The notes beneath the pieces are model-generated. The model ran no database searches and had not been told where the DNA came from. It saw only the letters and a list, made by a program, of their open reading frames with translations. This document shows, in pieces, positions 22,960 through 37,479 of a stretch of DNA of 64,000 bases (the stretch's first letter is position 1; every line of letters starts with the position of its first letter). The position numbers were made by a program, and so were the translations under genes. Origin of the DNA: Tipula vernalis (lineage: Eukaryota > Arthropoda > Insecta > Diptera > Tipulidae); the NCBI GenBank assembly GCA_958295665.1, contig OY282560.1, positions 269,801,315 through 269,865,314 of the forward strand, written 5' to 3'.

Positions 22960-23680
22960 ATTTTTTTATAGATAAATAGCACGTTTATTCAAATGAAAAA
23001 TTAAAAATGTTTAAAATAGTCTCCATGAGCATCTATAAGTAACTTTAAACGTTTATTAAAATTATCAGCATCATTTCGAAGCATGTCTAGAGGCATTTCA
23101 CCCCAGACCTTGCCAATGGCAGCATGTAATGAGTCCAAATTTTAATGTGTTATGGCGCAGGCTTAAGTCTCCAAGTGTGCGTAAACAAAATAGTCGATAG
23201 GATTTAAATCCGGAGAATATGGTCACCATTGCATAATGTCGATAATTTATGAATTTGATGGGTAGTTAGCGGTAAATCAAACCCAAACCATAACAGATTT
23301 AGATTTTTGGCTTCTAGCAATAATTCAAGCTTCTCCGGGACTTGTTTTTAACCAAATACTCCATAGAAAAGAATTTTTCTGGACGTTTTGCCCCGAATCG
23401 CTTCAGTAACACTTTGTGTCTTGCAAGTCGCGTGAGCTTCATTTTATCCGTAATATGATGGGCTTTTTGGAGCTGGTACAGATAGTTGTTAAGGTTTTCT
23501 TTGGCTATTTTTCGAACCGTTTCGCGGTTTACTTGAAGAATCCAAACTACATATGGCATGATGTTGCGGAGTATGAACGGTGAGCCAACGTCATCTTCCA
23601 GGTCTGTCCGAAGAACAACCTAACTCTCTGTATCGTTTTATTACTTTGAAGACAGTTGAACGAACGTGGAAGATGAAGAC
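22960..23680 (-). pseudogene. mariner-family transposase relic
   Basis: On the minus strand from 23,680: TVFKVIKRYRELGCSSDRPG (HTH), then 23559-23314 with NRETVRKIAKENLNN, LQKAHHITDKMKLTRLARHK and LLKRFGAKRPEKFF. The site of the first catalytic aspartate reads FFSMEYL instead of a S-D-E motif. The third acidic residue survives in YSPDLNPIDYFVYAHLE near 23,190-23,220, followed by LDSLHAAIGKVWGEMPLDML. The part with the second aspartate is missing. Confidence 0.8.
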
Positions 23681-24082
23681 TATGAATTATTTTTTTTACG
23701 CATTTCCAGCCCCTTACAGTTCAGCCAGACGCTTTTTTAAACACGATGACTCAAAAAATAAAAGGAGCAGAGAACCGATCTTTTTACTGAAATGACTTTA
23801 TTTTAATGTATATATAAAAAAAATTGAAAACGTATTCCTGATGAGCTAAAAAAAATCCATAATTTAAAAACAGTTTCACAAAGAGGGTCACAAAATTGAA
23901 GGCCCAAGCAGTTTTAGTTATAGAAATGTAACGTTTACGCAAATTGAAAAAAAAAGAAAACTTATTGGTTTCTCATGGAATTTGCCCTACAATGTAAAAC
24001 TACGAGTAAATGCGTAATAGTTGAAATAAAATCAAATTAAAAATCATTATGTTAATAGAAAGTTAAAATGAATTATTATTCG

Positions 24083-24202
24083 ATTCGAACGTGATCGAGT
24101 CTTCGATTTATTAGAATCCTATTTGAATTGAATCAGATTCATTTGTTTCTTATTGAAATCGAATATGAATTTTATACATCGAAGATTCGATCACGTTCGA
24201 AT
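24083..24202. repeat. inverted-repeat element
   Basis: ATTCGAACGTGATCGA and TCTTCGAT on the left, ATCGAAGA and TCGATCACGTTCGAAT on the right, around 70 bp. Looks like a very short MITE. Confidence 0.6.
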
Positions 24203-24205
24203 AGA

Positions 24206-24258
24206 ATGTCTGATAGTGTACATATTCAAATGATTTCCTTCACCTTAGTCATTTTCGC
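24206..24258. repeat. 53-bp dispersed repeat, copy 1
   Basis: Starts ATGTCTGATAGTGTACATAT and ends AGTCATTTTCGC. The reverse complement occurs at 58,312-58,364 with only two mismatches, while flanks on both sides are unrelated. Confidence 0.85.
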
Positions 24259-24879
24259 ATTAGATACGACACTTAAAAATGCCAAAACCTAAAGATGATG
24301 CGGGATGGAATAAATAATGACTGAACCAAAAATTTAGGCAGCCGATAAAAACTGATAAATTTCGAGTCTGGTAACTCAAATACATTTTGAGTATCTCGCA
24401 TTTTTTTTTTCGAGTAATTCGCACATCTTTTACACGACGTCTCTCATCCGAATATTCAAAAACTAAAAACCGTAGCATAATCTAAAATAAATTTGATGAT
24501 TTATTTTTCCATCACAAATTGATATAAAATGAGAATTTTCACTTACTTCTTGTATATTTTCCAAGATTTTCCACTAAGCACCAAAAAACATAAATCTACT
24601 TATAATATTTAATCAATATTTATTAATCAATATTTATTATAATTTGAATTTATAAACAATTCGATGTACATAATAAATTCACAAGTAAACAAATTTGTAT
24701 ATGTCATAAAAACACATTTGACACTTGTGCTGGATTGCTGAGTGATAAACTTTACCGCTGCATATAATATTTTTACAGAATGCGATTTTAGTGAAATAAG
24801 ATATATTTTTGTGTAAACTTTTGATGTGTAAAATTTTACACGTTTTCCTATTTACACATTATCTTATTTTTTAGAGAAT

Positions 24880-25170
24880 CAGGCTGCAGGAATGTGTACG
24901 GCCAACGGTTTGTACAACAAAAATTTTTGAAAAATGTTTTGGGTCTCTTTCGCTTAATATTAATTCATGATGAAAATGCTCCTTGTAATAAACTTACTGC
25001 CGCATGGTGGTCGCAGGCGCCTATAAGCATTAATGGTTTATGATAGTTATCGAAACATTTTAATAGTGAGTGATTAAGAACCTCTTCTAACCAGTCGGAT
25101 AAATAGCTTAACGGGATAAGAATTAAAAATAAGTCAATAAATAATAAACATACATCCATCAAGATGACAA
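24880..25170 (+). pseudogene. mariner transposase fragment
   Basis: TTKIFEKCF and, after a frameshift, LILIHDENAPCNKL, which matches the region around the second catalytic aspartate in mariner transposases (H-D-N-A). The following frame decays quickly. A short and weak relic. Confidence 0.45.
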
Positions 25171-25199
25171 TTTTTCATTTTATAAAGATCACCCAGTGT

Positions 25200-27950
25200 A
25201 TAATGAATTTCATTGTTAATTCACATGATTATTACGTTAAATGACAATGATAATCAAATGTCATTACATTATTCATTCGACCTTAATTTTTTTAAATAAA
25301 TGTTATCCAAGTAAAAGAGAGCCGATTGATAATGATCTGAATTATCGTACATGATATAATAACTTCAATTATACAAAATATTATATCTAGATAATTTAAT
25401 TTTTTTATTTTTTTGTATTTAAATGGAATTCCTTGAAATTTAACAACTACGTGCACAGCCATACGTACCAATACACCATATATATTTATTATGCTTACGA
25501 TGATTGTTTTGTTAACATTTAATAATAATCATTTATTGTTTTCGTTTTTGTCGTTGCCTTCTTACGTTTTTCTGTTCTTCATTCTTATTATATTCACAAT
25601 ATGAATTCCACATAATTTGATGATTTTATTATTGCTTCAATTTAATTCTTAATTCTTTGATGAAAATTTCAAAAACTGAACAATGAAAAGCATTTGTTAA
25701 TAATATTCTGATTTAATGAAAATCCAAGTCATTCAAGACAAACCAGCAAAAAAGGCGTAATTGAACGGAAAGAAAATAACGAATTGAAATTTTGAAATAT
25801 AAAAATAAAAATATGTGTGATTGCCATTCAAATCGTTCAAATTCATCTTGCGAATCGCACATTCATAAAACTGTTTATCTTGGAAAGCGGGTTATGTGGA
25901 CGTTTCAAAGTTGTTAACGAGTTTTTGGAATATTGCAATATCATTAAATTTCGCAAGATTTTTATTGTTATTGTCACCTGTGTGTAACAATCCAAACGAA
26001 TTACGTGTTTCTTCTTTATTAGTATGTAGAAATAACATAATTTTCTAAGCACGCGAGAAATTGTCAAGTTTCTCGAATATATACATTGGTTCCACACAAT
26101 AAATTTAAACAAAACGGACCAGCGAACACCTTTTCAACTGGTACGACATAAATATTCAATTTAAATAGTTTCTTAATAAATAGTCTTATATGACTGATTA
26201 TTTAAATTTGATAAATATAAATTATTAGTTTCTGTTGCTACCCGTATTTTCATGTACAAGCATCGTACGAGTGTGTACATGTAAATTACATACAATTGGT
26301 TTAAGCCAGACATCTTTAAGATGGATCTAGTTTATAAAAAATAATTTCTTTTTCATGTCTACAAAATTACAATAATATGTTATGTATGCCATTCACTTAT
26401 TAGGTTTTAAATTAGTACAACAAAACAATTATTTATTTTATAATAAAACTTAATTACTGTATTTTGCATATCAAGAATTATATTTTTTAATAAACTAATA
26501 AACTTTAATTAAGTTTATTTTATATTTTAACAATGGTTATGAATATTGAAGGAAAATAATGTGGTGATTATTAGAAACAAATTATATTTCTATAACTGTT
26601 TAATGGCTGTTTACGCCATAAAACATAAACTTAGTTAACGCCGCTTATTACTTTTAACTTTTTTTGTAATTTATTTAAAATTTACAAATTGATTTGTAAT
26701 GAAAACTGACTATGTTGCTAACATTTTTCAGTTCGTACCAATAATTCGGAACTGTATTACTTAGTGATCACATACAAACGTTAACTCATTTCCAGATTGC
26801 TTATTTCAATAAATCAATAATTTTTATTAAATAATTAAGAAATATGATTAATTTTTAATAAACGTAGTATTTAAGTACAGGTCGATGTATTAATCTACAA
26901 CTGGGACATGGTCGACGTATCGACCTCTTGGATTTCTCCGTATTGATTGACAGAATTAGGAATTTTATTACTAAAAAGTCAGATTTTGAAACGTTGAATC
27001 ACGAGTAGGACTCATTTAAAACACAGATTCTCAAATTTCCCTATTTTCCGGCAATAATCAAAAGAAAATAAGGGAAATTAAATTAAATTACATTCTACAA
27101 CAATAACAATATGTATTAAAAAGAGAAAATTCAATTTAACGACGTCATGATTTATCCACATCTAAAACCGATGGAAAGAAAAAAGACAACACGTCTCCGC
27201 TCAACAATCGAAATTAAAATAAATCAAAAAAAGCCAAACAGAAAAAATTAAATAAATACAATGAGCGTGAAGAAAACAAAAAATCCAAACAATCTAGCAT
27301 GCTTCGCAAATTCAAAAAAAACAATAGAAAGATATTCAAATTCAAATATGAATGGAGCCAATGAAAGAAATGATTATTGTATTGTTTATAAATTTCGAGT
27401 TATGAGTTTATGGCGTACATTACAAAAACAACAACATTTTAAAGTTCAAAAATACCTTATTTTTGAAGATGATTCTCACTAAGAAATAAACATTTTCATG
27501 ACTCGATTTTTCAATCAAATAAAATTACATGTTTCATTTCAGTAAATGGAAATAATCGTTTTCCCATATGGTTTTGTAGAAAAGAAAAAAGTGTATGTAC
27601 CTTATTTTAAGCTTAGTAAAAGCGATACTGGAGGCTCTTATTTATACAGTAGGTTCAGATGTCACTAAAAAAAAATCGAATAATGGAAAGAGAATGATAA
27701 GTACATAGAAATATTGTTTTCGCTACAATATAAAAAACTTATCGTTCCCATGTAAAAAATCCAAGTTTTTTACCAATATTATTTAGCAGCACTAACAATG
27801 TGAAAACAACATCGAATCCTACCAAAATAAGTCAACCATAGTAATGTTTGGTTCTTTTCGTAATATAAAATTGAAACTTATCGACACATCGATATTTATT
27901 TTAAAAATGAGAACTGTCAATTTTTTTATTGTTTTGTCTGACAAATTGAA
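25200..27950. other. AT-rich non-coding sequence
   Basis: 2.7 kb without a credible coding region, structured RNA or element terminus. The longest frames (minus 25,843-26,112; plus 27,261-27,482) have low-complexity composition and no recognisable domain. Confidence 0.5.
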
Positions 27951-27959
27951 AACATCATA

Positions 27960-28153
27960 ATGGATGAGTTAGAATATGTAACAGAATATCTAAATGACAC
28001 GTTCGAATATGAAACTCTGGAGGCATCTTCTTTAGAAAATGATGTAACACAGATTTCAGAGTGTGAGTTGGAATGCCCAGTGCCAAGTGTGTTAAGCGCC
28101 GACCAAAAGGAAGCCTTTGACGAAGCACTGCTCATTTTAGTTTTTGAGAGGCC
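27960..28153 (+). pseudogene. first exon of the putative Harbinger partner gene, cut by copia
   Basis: Begins MDELEYVTEYLNDTF and is rich in acidic residues. It stays open to the AGGCC duplicated by the copia element at 28,154. Skipping the copia, the frame continues at 32,582 for about 17 codons before a stop. I do not recognise a domain in this part; the role as Harbinger partner is inferred from position and from the downstream helix-rich segment. Confidence 0.4.
28149..28153. repeat. copia target-site duplication (left)
   Basis: AGGCC directly before the 5' LTR, repeated exactly at 32,577-32,581 after the 3' LTR. Confidence 0.95.
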
Positions 28154-28441
28154 TGTTAAAAATTAGTATACACCCTGTGTTAATTTTGTCTGTCATGTCA
28201 TGATTTTAATTTTGCTGTGTACATTGTACAGTACAGTTTTGTCAGTCGTAATTTTATCTTTCTTCTGATTACAGCGTGTATTGTATATTTATCAATAATA
28301 AATAATATTGTACGAATAATTCTTTTATTCTTTAGGATTATAACGCTTGAATATACTTACCTTGCTGATCAGTGCTTTGTAATTGGAAATCACAACAGGT
28401 GCAATAATATACAGTCACAAATAACAAAACAAATATCAACA
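28154..28441 (+). repeat. copia 5' LTR
   Basis: 288 bp, starting TGTTAAAAATTAG and ending ATATCAACA. By eye about a dozen substitutions separate it from the 3' LTR at 32,289-32,576 (roughly 4 percent), with no length change. An AATAAATAAT segment near 28,303 may serve as polyadenylation signal. Confidence 0.95.
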
Positions 28442-28453
28442 GGTTATGATCAC
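28442..28453 (+). promoter_or_regulatory. copia primer binding site
   Basis: GGTTATGATCAC immediately after the LTR. GGTTAT at this position matches the sites complementary to initiator tRNA-Met used by most copia elements, which prime with an internal half-tRNA. Confidence 0.65.
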
Positions 28454-28459
28454 TCGAAT

Positions 28460-31400
28460 TATACGACGTTGTAACAGACATTGATCTACCTCCGACAAAA
28501 GATGATGCAGATAAATATATGGAAAGAATGCGAGCATGGCGTAAAATGGATGCAAAGGCTCGTCGGTGTATATCAACAGCATGTGGAAAACAGCCGGTGT
28601 TGCACATTTTGAATTGCAAATATTCCAATGAAATGTGGAATGCGCTTTAGAAAGTATACGAACCAAATTCTTGAGCAAATATTTTTCTGTTGCAACAACG
28701 GTATATGTCACAAAAGATCCGGGAGACGACATAGCCACATTTTTCTCGAAACTTCTCGACATTGTGCAACAACTTAAAGAACGCGATGAACTGTTGTCGG
28801 AATCGATGATAATGACAAAGATTCAGATGGCATTACCATCTGAATATAATTATTTTCATAGTGCGTGGGATTCGGTACCAAATGCTGATCGAACACTTGA
28901 AAATATGAAATCCCGATTGTTGACAGAAGAATCGAGAATGAAAGCTCAGGGAAGTGTTTATTCTGTGGAGGCACTTGTGATGAAAAAAGGCTATTCAAAT
29001 TCTAAGAAGATAATAAGGCGAAAGGAAACCGACAGAAATGGAGGTTGTTTTAAGTGTGGTTCACCTGCTCATTGGCAAAAAGATTGCAACAAATCGAAGA
29101 ATGTGGTTCCAAAATCAAAAATCCAACATGGCGACGCTTTGATGTGTGAGAGTGGTAATCCACGAAGCAATAGTGAATTGTGGTGGTTGGATTCTGCTGC
29201 GACACATCATATTTGTAATCAACGGAAATGATTCACGAGTTTTGTAAAGTCTTCTTCGTCAGTAAAAATTGGAGATGGTAAATTTCTCAAGTCTCATGGT
29301 CATGGCGACATAAATATTGTAGCATTTGATGGAGAAAAATGGTGCAAGAAACATTTAGCAAATGTTTTATAAGTTCCAACGTTGCATACAAATTTATTCT
29401 CTTCGGGTGCGGTAACATTGCGTAACATGGTAGTTATCGAAGACAAAGAAGGATATCGTATATAGAACGAGGGAAGAATTGTTGCAGTGGGAGTAAAGCA
29501 AGGTCGGATGAATAGGATGCTATTTAAGGTGGTTTCAATTGATGAAAGCGTTGAAGCTAATGTTACTTCCACAAGCAATAATCTTTCGATTCGAATTTGG
29601 CATGAGCGATTTGGACACCAAAATCTAGCACACGCGACAAAGTTTCTACAAAAGAATAACACTAATTTCATAGATGAAGACTATATATATGTGAAGCTTG
29701 TGTTCAAGGCAAACAGCATCGGTTGAGTTTTGAAAAATCGAATTGAAAAGGAGATACGTGTGTACGATGACGATTGAGTCATTTGGTGGTGCTAAATATT
29801 TTTTACTTTTCCGAGATGATTTTTCAAAATACCGGTATGTGTATCCGATCAAAAATAAGTCAGATGTGTTCAATAAATTCAAAACTTTTCTGGCTTTGAT
29901 GAACAATGATTGTGGTCATCATTTAAAAAAATTTCGGTCGGATAATGGACTGGAATTCGTTAATGACAAGATAAAACGTTTCATGGAAGAAAGAGGTATT
30001 CGACACCAGCGAACTGTGCCATATACGCCTGAGCAGAATGGGTGCGCAGAGAGGGAAAATCGCACATTGGTCGAGGCGGTCAGAACTATGTTAATACCAA
30101 ATGACTTGGATAAACGGTTTTGGGCCGAAGCCATAAATACTTTTGTATATGTGATGAATCGAACCGGAAAAGGTACCATTGAAAACAAAACACCATTCGA
30201 GTTGTGGACTGGAAAAAAGACAAACATTGAAAATTTACGTGCGTTCGGATGTGAAGTGTTTGTTCATGTTCCGAAAGAAAAACGGAATAAGATCGATGAA
30301 AAATCAGTTAAATGTACATTTGTTGGTTACGATGAAAATGTAAAAGGGTTCAGAGTTTGGAATCCAAACAATGAAAAGGTTGAAATAGTGCGCGATGTTA
30401 TTTTTTCGAATGAAGATAATGAAAAAGTTTTATTAAAAATCGATGATCAATGTGAGAAAGTATTTTCGAACTTAGTTACTCGTTCTGTTGAAAATGAATT
30501 GATGAATGAAATTGACAATTCATAACTAATCAAAGAAACTGTCAATGAGAGTGTTGACATATCGACGCCAAAAGATCCTACACCAAAAGGATCGTTGTGT
30601 GATTTGAATGTTACAAACATTCAAGAATGTCGTTTTCGTGATCGGAATGCGCATAAACATAAGCATTCATGTTGTACAACTGTGGAACAAGTGGCGATGC
30701 TTGCATCGGTAATTGAACCTGATACCTATGAAGAGGCGATTCAAGCGAGTGACTGTAAACAATGGATTAATGCGAACATGGATTTTAGCTAAAAAAAACG
30801 ACTAAAAATCGAACATGGATTTTAGCTAAAAAAAAACGACGATCAAAAGGTTATTGATAATCGCTGGGTGTTTAAAATTAAGTACAAATCCGATGGCTCC
30901 ATAGAACGCTATAAGGCTCGTTTGGTAGCACGTGGTTTTACACAAGAATATGGAGTGGATTATCAGGAAACATTTAGCCCGGTAGTAAAATTCACATCAA
31001 TTAGAGCCATTTTGACTGTAGTGGCACCAAAAAAATTAGGATAGGATTAAACAATTTGACGTAAAGACGGCGTTTTTGTATGGTGATCTGGATGAAACAG
31101 TTTTTATGAGGCAACCGATTGGATATGATGACGGCAGTGGTCGAGTGTGCAAATTGTTAAAAAGCTTATATTGTTTAAAACAGGCTCACCGATTTTATTT
31201 TACGTTTCAATTTTAAAATATGTGAGTCCGATCCATGTGTTTTGTGCGTTCGTGTAATAGTAGTGAAATGATACTAGCAATTTATATAGACAACGGATTA
31301 ATCGCAGCTGTGAATGAAGATGACATCAATACGGTCATTTCAAGTTTGCAGCTGGATTTTGATATTAAAGTTATGAATATCGACTGTTTTCTTGATATTC

Positions 31401-32196
31401 ACGTAAATTCTGAACCAGATGGATCGATTTCAATCAATCAACATACTTATGCAAATAAGGTATTGCATCGCTTTAACATGGTTGCGGATTGCAATCCGGT
31501 GAGCACACCTTCAGATACATCGACGAATTTGAGTGAAGGTGACTCAACAGGCGGGGTGATTTTTTCATATCGCCAGGCCATCGGCAGTTTAATGTATCTG
31601 ACAATTTGTACACGGCCCGACATTTGTTTTGCGGTGAATAATGCTAGCCGACATATGGAAAATCCTTCGAATATTCATGTGAATGCCGTAAAAAGAATTC
31701 TTAAATACATTAAGGGTACGATTAATGTGAGTATTATTTATCGAGGTGGTGAAACATTGCAGTTGTGTGGCTACAGCGATGCGGACAATGCTGGTGAGTT
31801 GACACCAGATGATCAACTTCTGGTTACGCGTTTTTTGTTGGTTCGGTCATTGTCAGTTGGTGCTCCGAAAGACAAAAATCAGTCAGTTTGTCAACAACTG
31901 AAAGCGAATACATTGCGGCATCACAAGCGGTAAAGGAAATGATTTGGTTAAAACGATTGATGTCTGAACTCATTCCAAATAAACTGTGTACATCAGTATT
32001 GTTTATGGATAACCAATCTGCAATACGGTTAATCAAAAATCCAGAGTTTCATAAACGAACGAAGCATATAGATATTCGGTATCATTTCATCCGAGAGAAG
32101 TTTGAATCTGGAGATTTTGAACTCGAATATGTGTCAACAGATAAACAAGCAGCAGATATTTTTACCAAATCGTTGGCAAAGGTTGAACATAAATAA
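28460..32196 (+). pseudogene. copia gag-pol polyprotein, many breaks
   Basis: Domains in order: gag (YMERMRAWRKMDAKA at about 28,515; stop TAG at 28,648-28,650), zinc knuckle CFKCGSPAHWQKDC (29,047-29,088), protease WWLDSAATHHIC (canonical D-S-G changed to D-S-A), gag-preintegrase IWHERFGHQNLAH, integrase core FRDDFSKYRYVYP, FRSDNGLEF and EQNGCAERENRT, RT with [20 protein letters not shown] and FSPVVKF, and YIDNG in place of Y-V-D-D (31,285). RNase H ends with [10 protein letters not shown] and [14 protein letters not shown]. At least seven stops or frameshifts plus changed protease and RT residues make it inactive. Confidence 0.93.
30774..30842. repeat. short tandem duplication in copia RT
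   Basis: GAACATGGATTTTAGC followed by an A run and CGAC occurs twice (30,774 and 30,810), adding a stop in the pol frame. Confidence 0.85.
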
Positions 32197-32274
32197 TTTT
32201 GCCATATGTTAGGCCTTCAGCCACTTTAAAAAAAAAAAATTAAAATTAATTAAGTTTCTTAAAATTAAAATTGG

Positions 32275-32288
32275 ATCCTGAGTGGGAG
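32275..32288 (+). promoter_or_regulatory. copia polypurine tract
   Basis: The purine-rich GAGTGGGAG ends right at the 3' LTR start, as needed for plus-strand priming. Confidence 0.7.
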
Positions 32289-32576
32289 TGTTAAAAATTA
32301 GTATACACCCTGTGTTAATTTTGTCTGTCATGTCATGATATCAATTTTGCTGTGTACTTTGTACAGTACAGTTTTGTCAGTCGTAATTTTATCTCTCTTC
32401 TGATTACAACGTGTATTCTATATTTATCAATAATAAATAATATTGTACGAGTAATTCTTTTATTCTTTCGGATTGGAACGCTTGAATATACTTACCTTGC
32501 TGATCAGTGCTTTGTAATTGGAAATCACAACAGGTGCAATAAAATACATTCACAAATAACAAAACAAATATCAACA
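32289..32576 (+). repeat. copia 3' LTR
   Basis: Same length and ends as the 5' LTR, followed by the AGGCC duplication (32,577-32,581). Confidence 0.95.
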
Positions 32577-32581
32577 AGGCC

Positions 32582-32842
32582 TCCCGAATCAATTACTGCT
32601 TGCCAGTGCAGAAAAGAAGTCCTGGCATTATAAATAAGATGTGGTCGGACATTCTGAAAGAACTAAACCCAAAATATGGCAGCCTTTCTGTAAATATGCT
32701 TAAGGAAGCTTTAAGATATCATAGGGACCAAGTATAGTTAGAATACCAAGTGGGGCTCCTGTAGCAAAAACTGTTATACCAATACCCAAACACATTAATG
32801 TATTGCATCAATTAGATAACGTATTGGTTAAAAGAATGTAAT
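32582..32842 (+). pseudogene. continuation of the Harbinger partner gene
   Basis: After the copia the interrupted frame runs PPESITACQCRKEV to a stop. Other frames give MWSDILKELNPKYG with SLSVNMLKEALRYHRDQV, which has the spacing of a trihelix/MADF-type DNA-binding helix set, and then IPSGAPVAKTVIPIPKHINV ending LVKRM and a stop (32,839). PIF/Harbinger elements carry such a SANT/trihelix partner; the match is by pattern only. Confidence 0.4.
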
Positions 32843-32898
32843 TAAAATTAAATAAAGTTTATTAAGTGTTTTTAATTAATAATGTATGTTAATTTTGT

Positions 32899-33202
32899 AG
32901 GCAAATAACCAACATGGAAAGGAAGCAACCAACAAGCCCACTGACATCAAGTGCAAGTAAATACAGCTTGTTAATTATAAGTCCGAATATAACTATCTAG
33001 TGTTTTATACTTTTAGAATACATTTCACCTAAAAAAAAACCCTAATTCGAGTTTGTCCAGTAGCAGACCAAGCTCTGCGGTGTCTGATGGCAATGACAGC
33101 TTGAGTGGATTTAACGACAAGCTTGTTGGAACTGTGCAATTTAGTGCTAACCAACAAAGCGATCGCAGACCGAACGACAGGGCACAACATGTCGAATTTT
33201 AA
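32899..33202 (+). pseudogene. possible last exons of the partner gene
   Basis: An acceptor-like TTTTGTAG (32,892-32,899) leads to QITNMERKQPTSPLTSS, with a donor-like GTAAAT near 32,957. A second segment after TTTTAG (33,012-33,017) encodes serine-rich SSSRPSSAVSDGNDS and ends QHVEF and stop at 33,202. An A9 run at 33,029-33,037 breaks the frame. Low-complexity tails are common in such partners. Confidence 0.3.
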
Positions 33203-33425
33203 GAGACATCTTTATATATCAATAAGTTCTTTCACGAACAAAGTTTAAAAAAAATAAACGTAATAAAACAAAAACCAACCCATATCTACACCAACAGTTA
33301 TTCGGAAAATAGATCAAATTTGAGATGTGGCTCTGAAAAAAATTCCATCTATTACTTGAAGAATTATACTGTTTAAACTTATCTTTTATGGGCATTTAGT
33401 ATGTCCTGAAGATAATTAAAGCTGC

Positions 33426-33697
33426 TCACTCCAGGATCGACCATTGCCAGGGAATGATCAATCCGTCATGAAATGTTCAGCTAAAGGGTCCCTAGTTTCA
33501 TTAGCTGAGGCAATTGCATTATATCCTCCTAATTTCAAAAAATAATAGGTTTAATATTTATATATACATAATTTAAATTAGAAAAAAAGATTAGCTAGTT
33601 GAGTTAATGTATTACCTTGTATTGCAATTTTCGGTAAGATATCCAAATTTGCTCGCCAACTTCCGTCAACGACCTCCCTATTGTTCTCGCGGTTTAC
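33426..33697 (-). pseudogene. Harbinger transposase C-terminus
   Basis: Minus-strand exon 33,697-33,616 (NREVVDGSWRANLDILPKIA) ends at a GTAATA donor. An 87-bp intron leads to 33,528, where GGYNAIASANETRDPLAEHF is followed by a frameshift and IPWQWSILE. The order D-G-x-W-R, R-D-x-L-A-x-x-F and I-P-W-Q is that of the PIF/Harbinger C-terminal end. The CACTA-like element starts two bases further up. Confidence 0.6.
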
Positions 33698-34261
33698 TAC
33701 ACGGAAAAAAAAAACTTATTGAAAAACACTAAAAAAATTATTTCAATCACAAAATGTCGCTCTAATTGAACTATAGATTGTTTATAACAAAACCCCTGTT
33801 ATTAAATTTTACTTTTGTGAAAATAAGCAAATCCAGTAATGATATTCATTCACTACATCTATTAAATTATTAATGACGTCATGGTTTGATCACTAAAATA
33901 ATTGTAGTATTCAATAAACTCATTATTGTAAATTAAAGAAATATTCAATGATTTGAATTAATGAAATAATGATGTTAATTAAATTGTTTTGTGAAATTTA
34001 TAATTTTTTTATATTTATAACTATTCAGTTAGTTAAATTCAATAATCTTCAAAGTAAGATTAACAATTATTTTTGTGAACATCACAAATATCTTTATGTT
34101 ATATTAAAGGTTTTTGTTTTTGTAAATCATTAATATACAGCATTTTAAATATCACAAAAATTGTCAATGATTATCAGTGAAGATTATTAATAGTCACAAA
34201 TAAATTAAAATTAATATACACAAAACATTTTGTGAAATTCAAATGGCTATATATACACACA

Positions 34262-34431
<170 letters not shown>

Positions 34432-34746
34432 CTAAAAAATATTAATATTAATATAAAATATTGTTCTATAGTATATTATAAGTATACTATTTGGGCTAAA
34501 TTATAAATAAAAATAAATTATTTTGTTATATTTCTAGTATATTTTATTATTTCATAGCAATTATAAAAAATCAATTTTTGTAAGTACATTTCTTATTGAA
34601 GTTTAGTAATATTATTACTAAATGAATTCACTAAAAATTAAAGACTTCAATCTCAAATAATAACAACAGAAACTTAAAATTAATTAGAATTCAGTACATA
34701 TATTTGACAAATTTTTGTAATAAAAATCCTATAAATGTATGTATTT

Positions 34747-37270
<2,524 letters not shown>

Positions 37271-37479
37271 TTTTAAAATACTGCAGCGTAAAATAAATAT
37301 TTTGTTGGTTAAGCTGGACTTTTTAGAAAAATTTACTCAATTCATCCTAATACTAATTTAATATAATAACAAAATTGTCCTTAAAAATTTAATATTCGAT
37401 GTGGTTTTTAAATTTTTTTTTTCAACAAAACATTTAATTTCTTAGCTTAAACTAGTTATATAACTAATAGAAAATAAAA

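Larger units (their letters stand above)
28154..32576 (+). mobile_element. full-length Ty1/copia retrotransposon
   Basis: 4,423 bp with both LTRs, primer site, gag-pol and polypurine tract, flanked by AGGCC. It interrupts the first gene of the outer Harbinger shell. LTR divergence shows it is not a recent arrival. Confidence 0.95.

Noticed and set aside
21190..23680. One single mariner element spanning both minus-strand relics
   Set aside because: The N-terminal HTH piece lies downstream of the catalytic piece in the minus-strand sense, so they are not collinear, and the second relic has its own HTH.
25843..26112. 89-codon minus-strand frame
   Set aside because: No domain, no splice or promoter context, AT-rich composition as in random sequence.
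28338..28762. Minus-strand frames across the copia 5' LTR
   Set aside because: They cross the LTR and gag start, and the sense strand carries recognisable gag.
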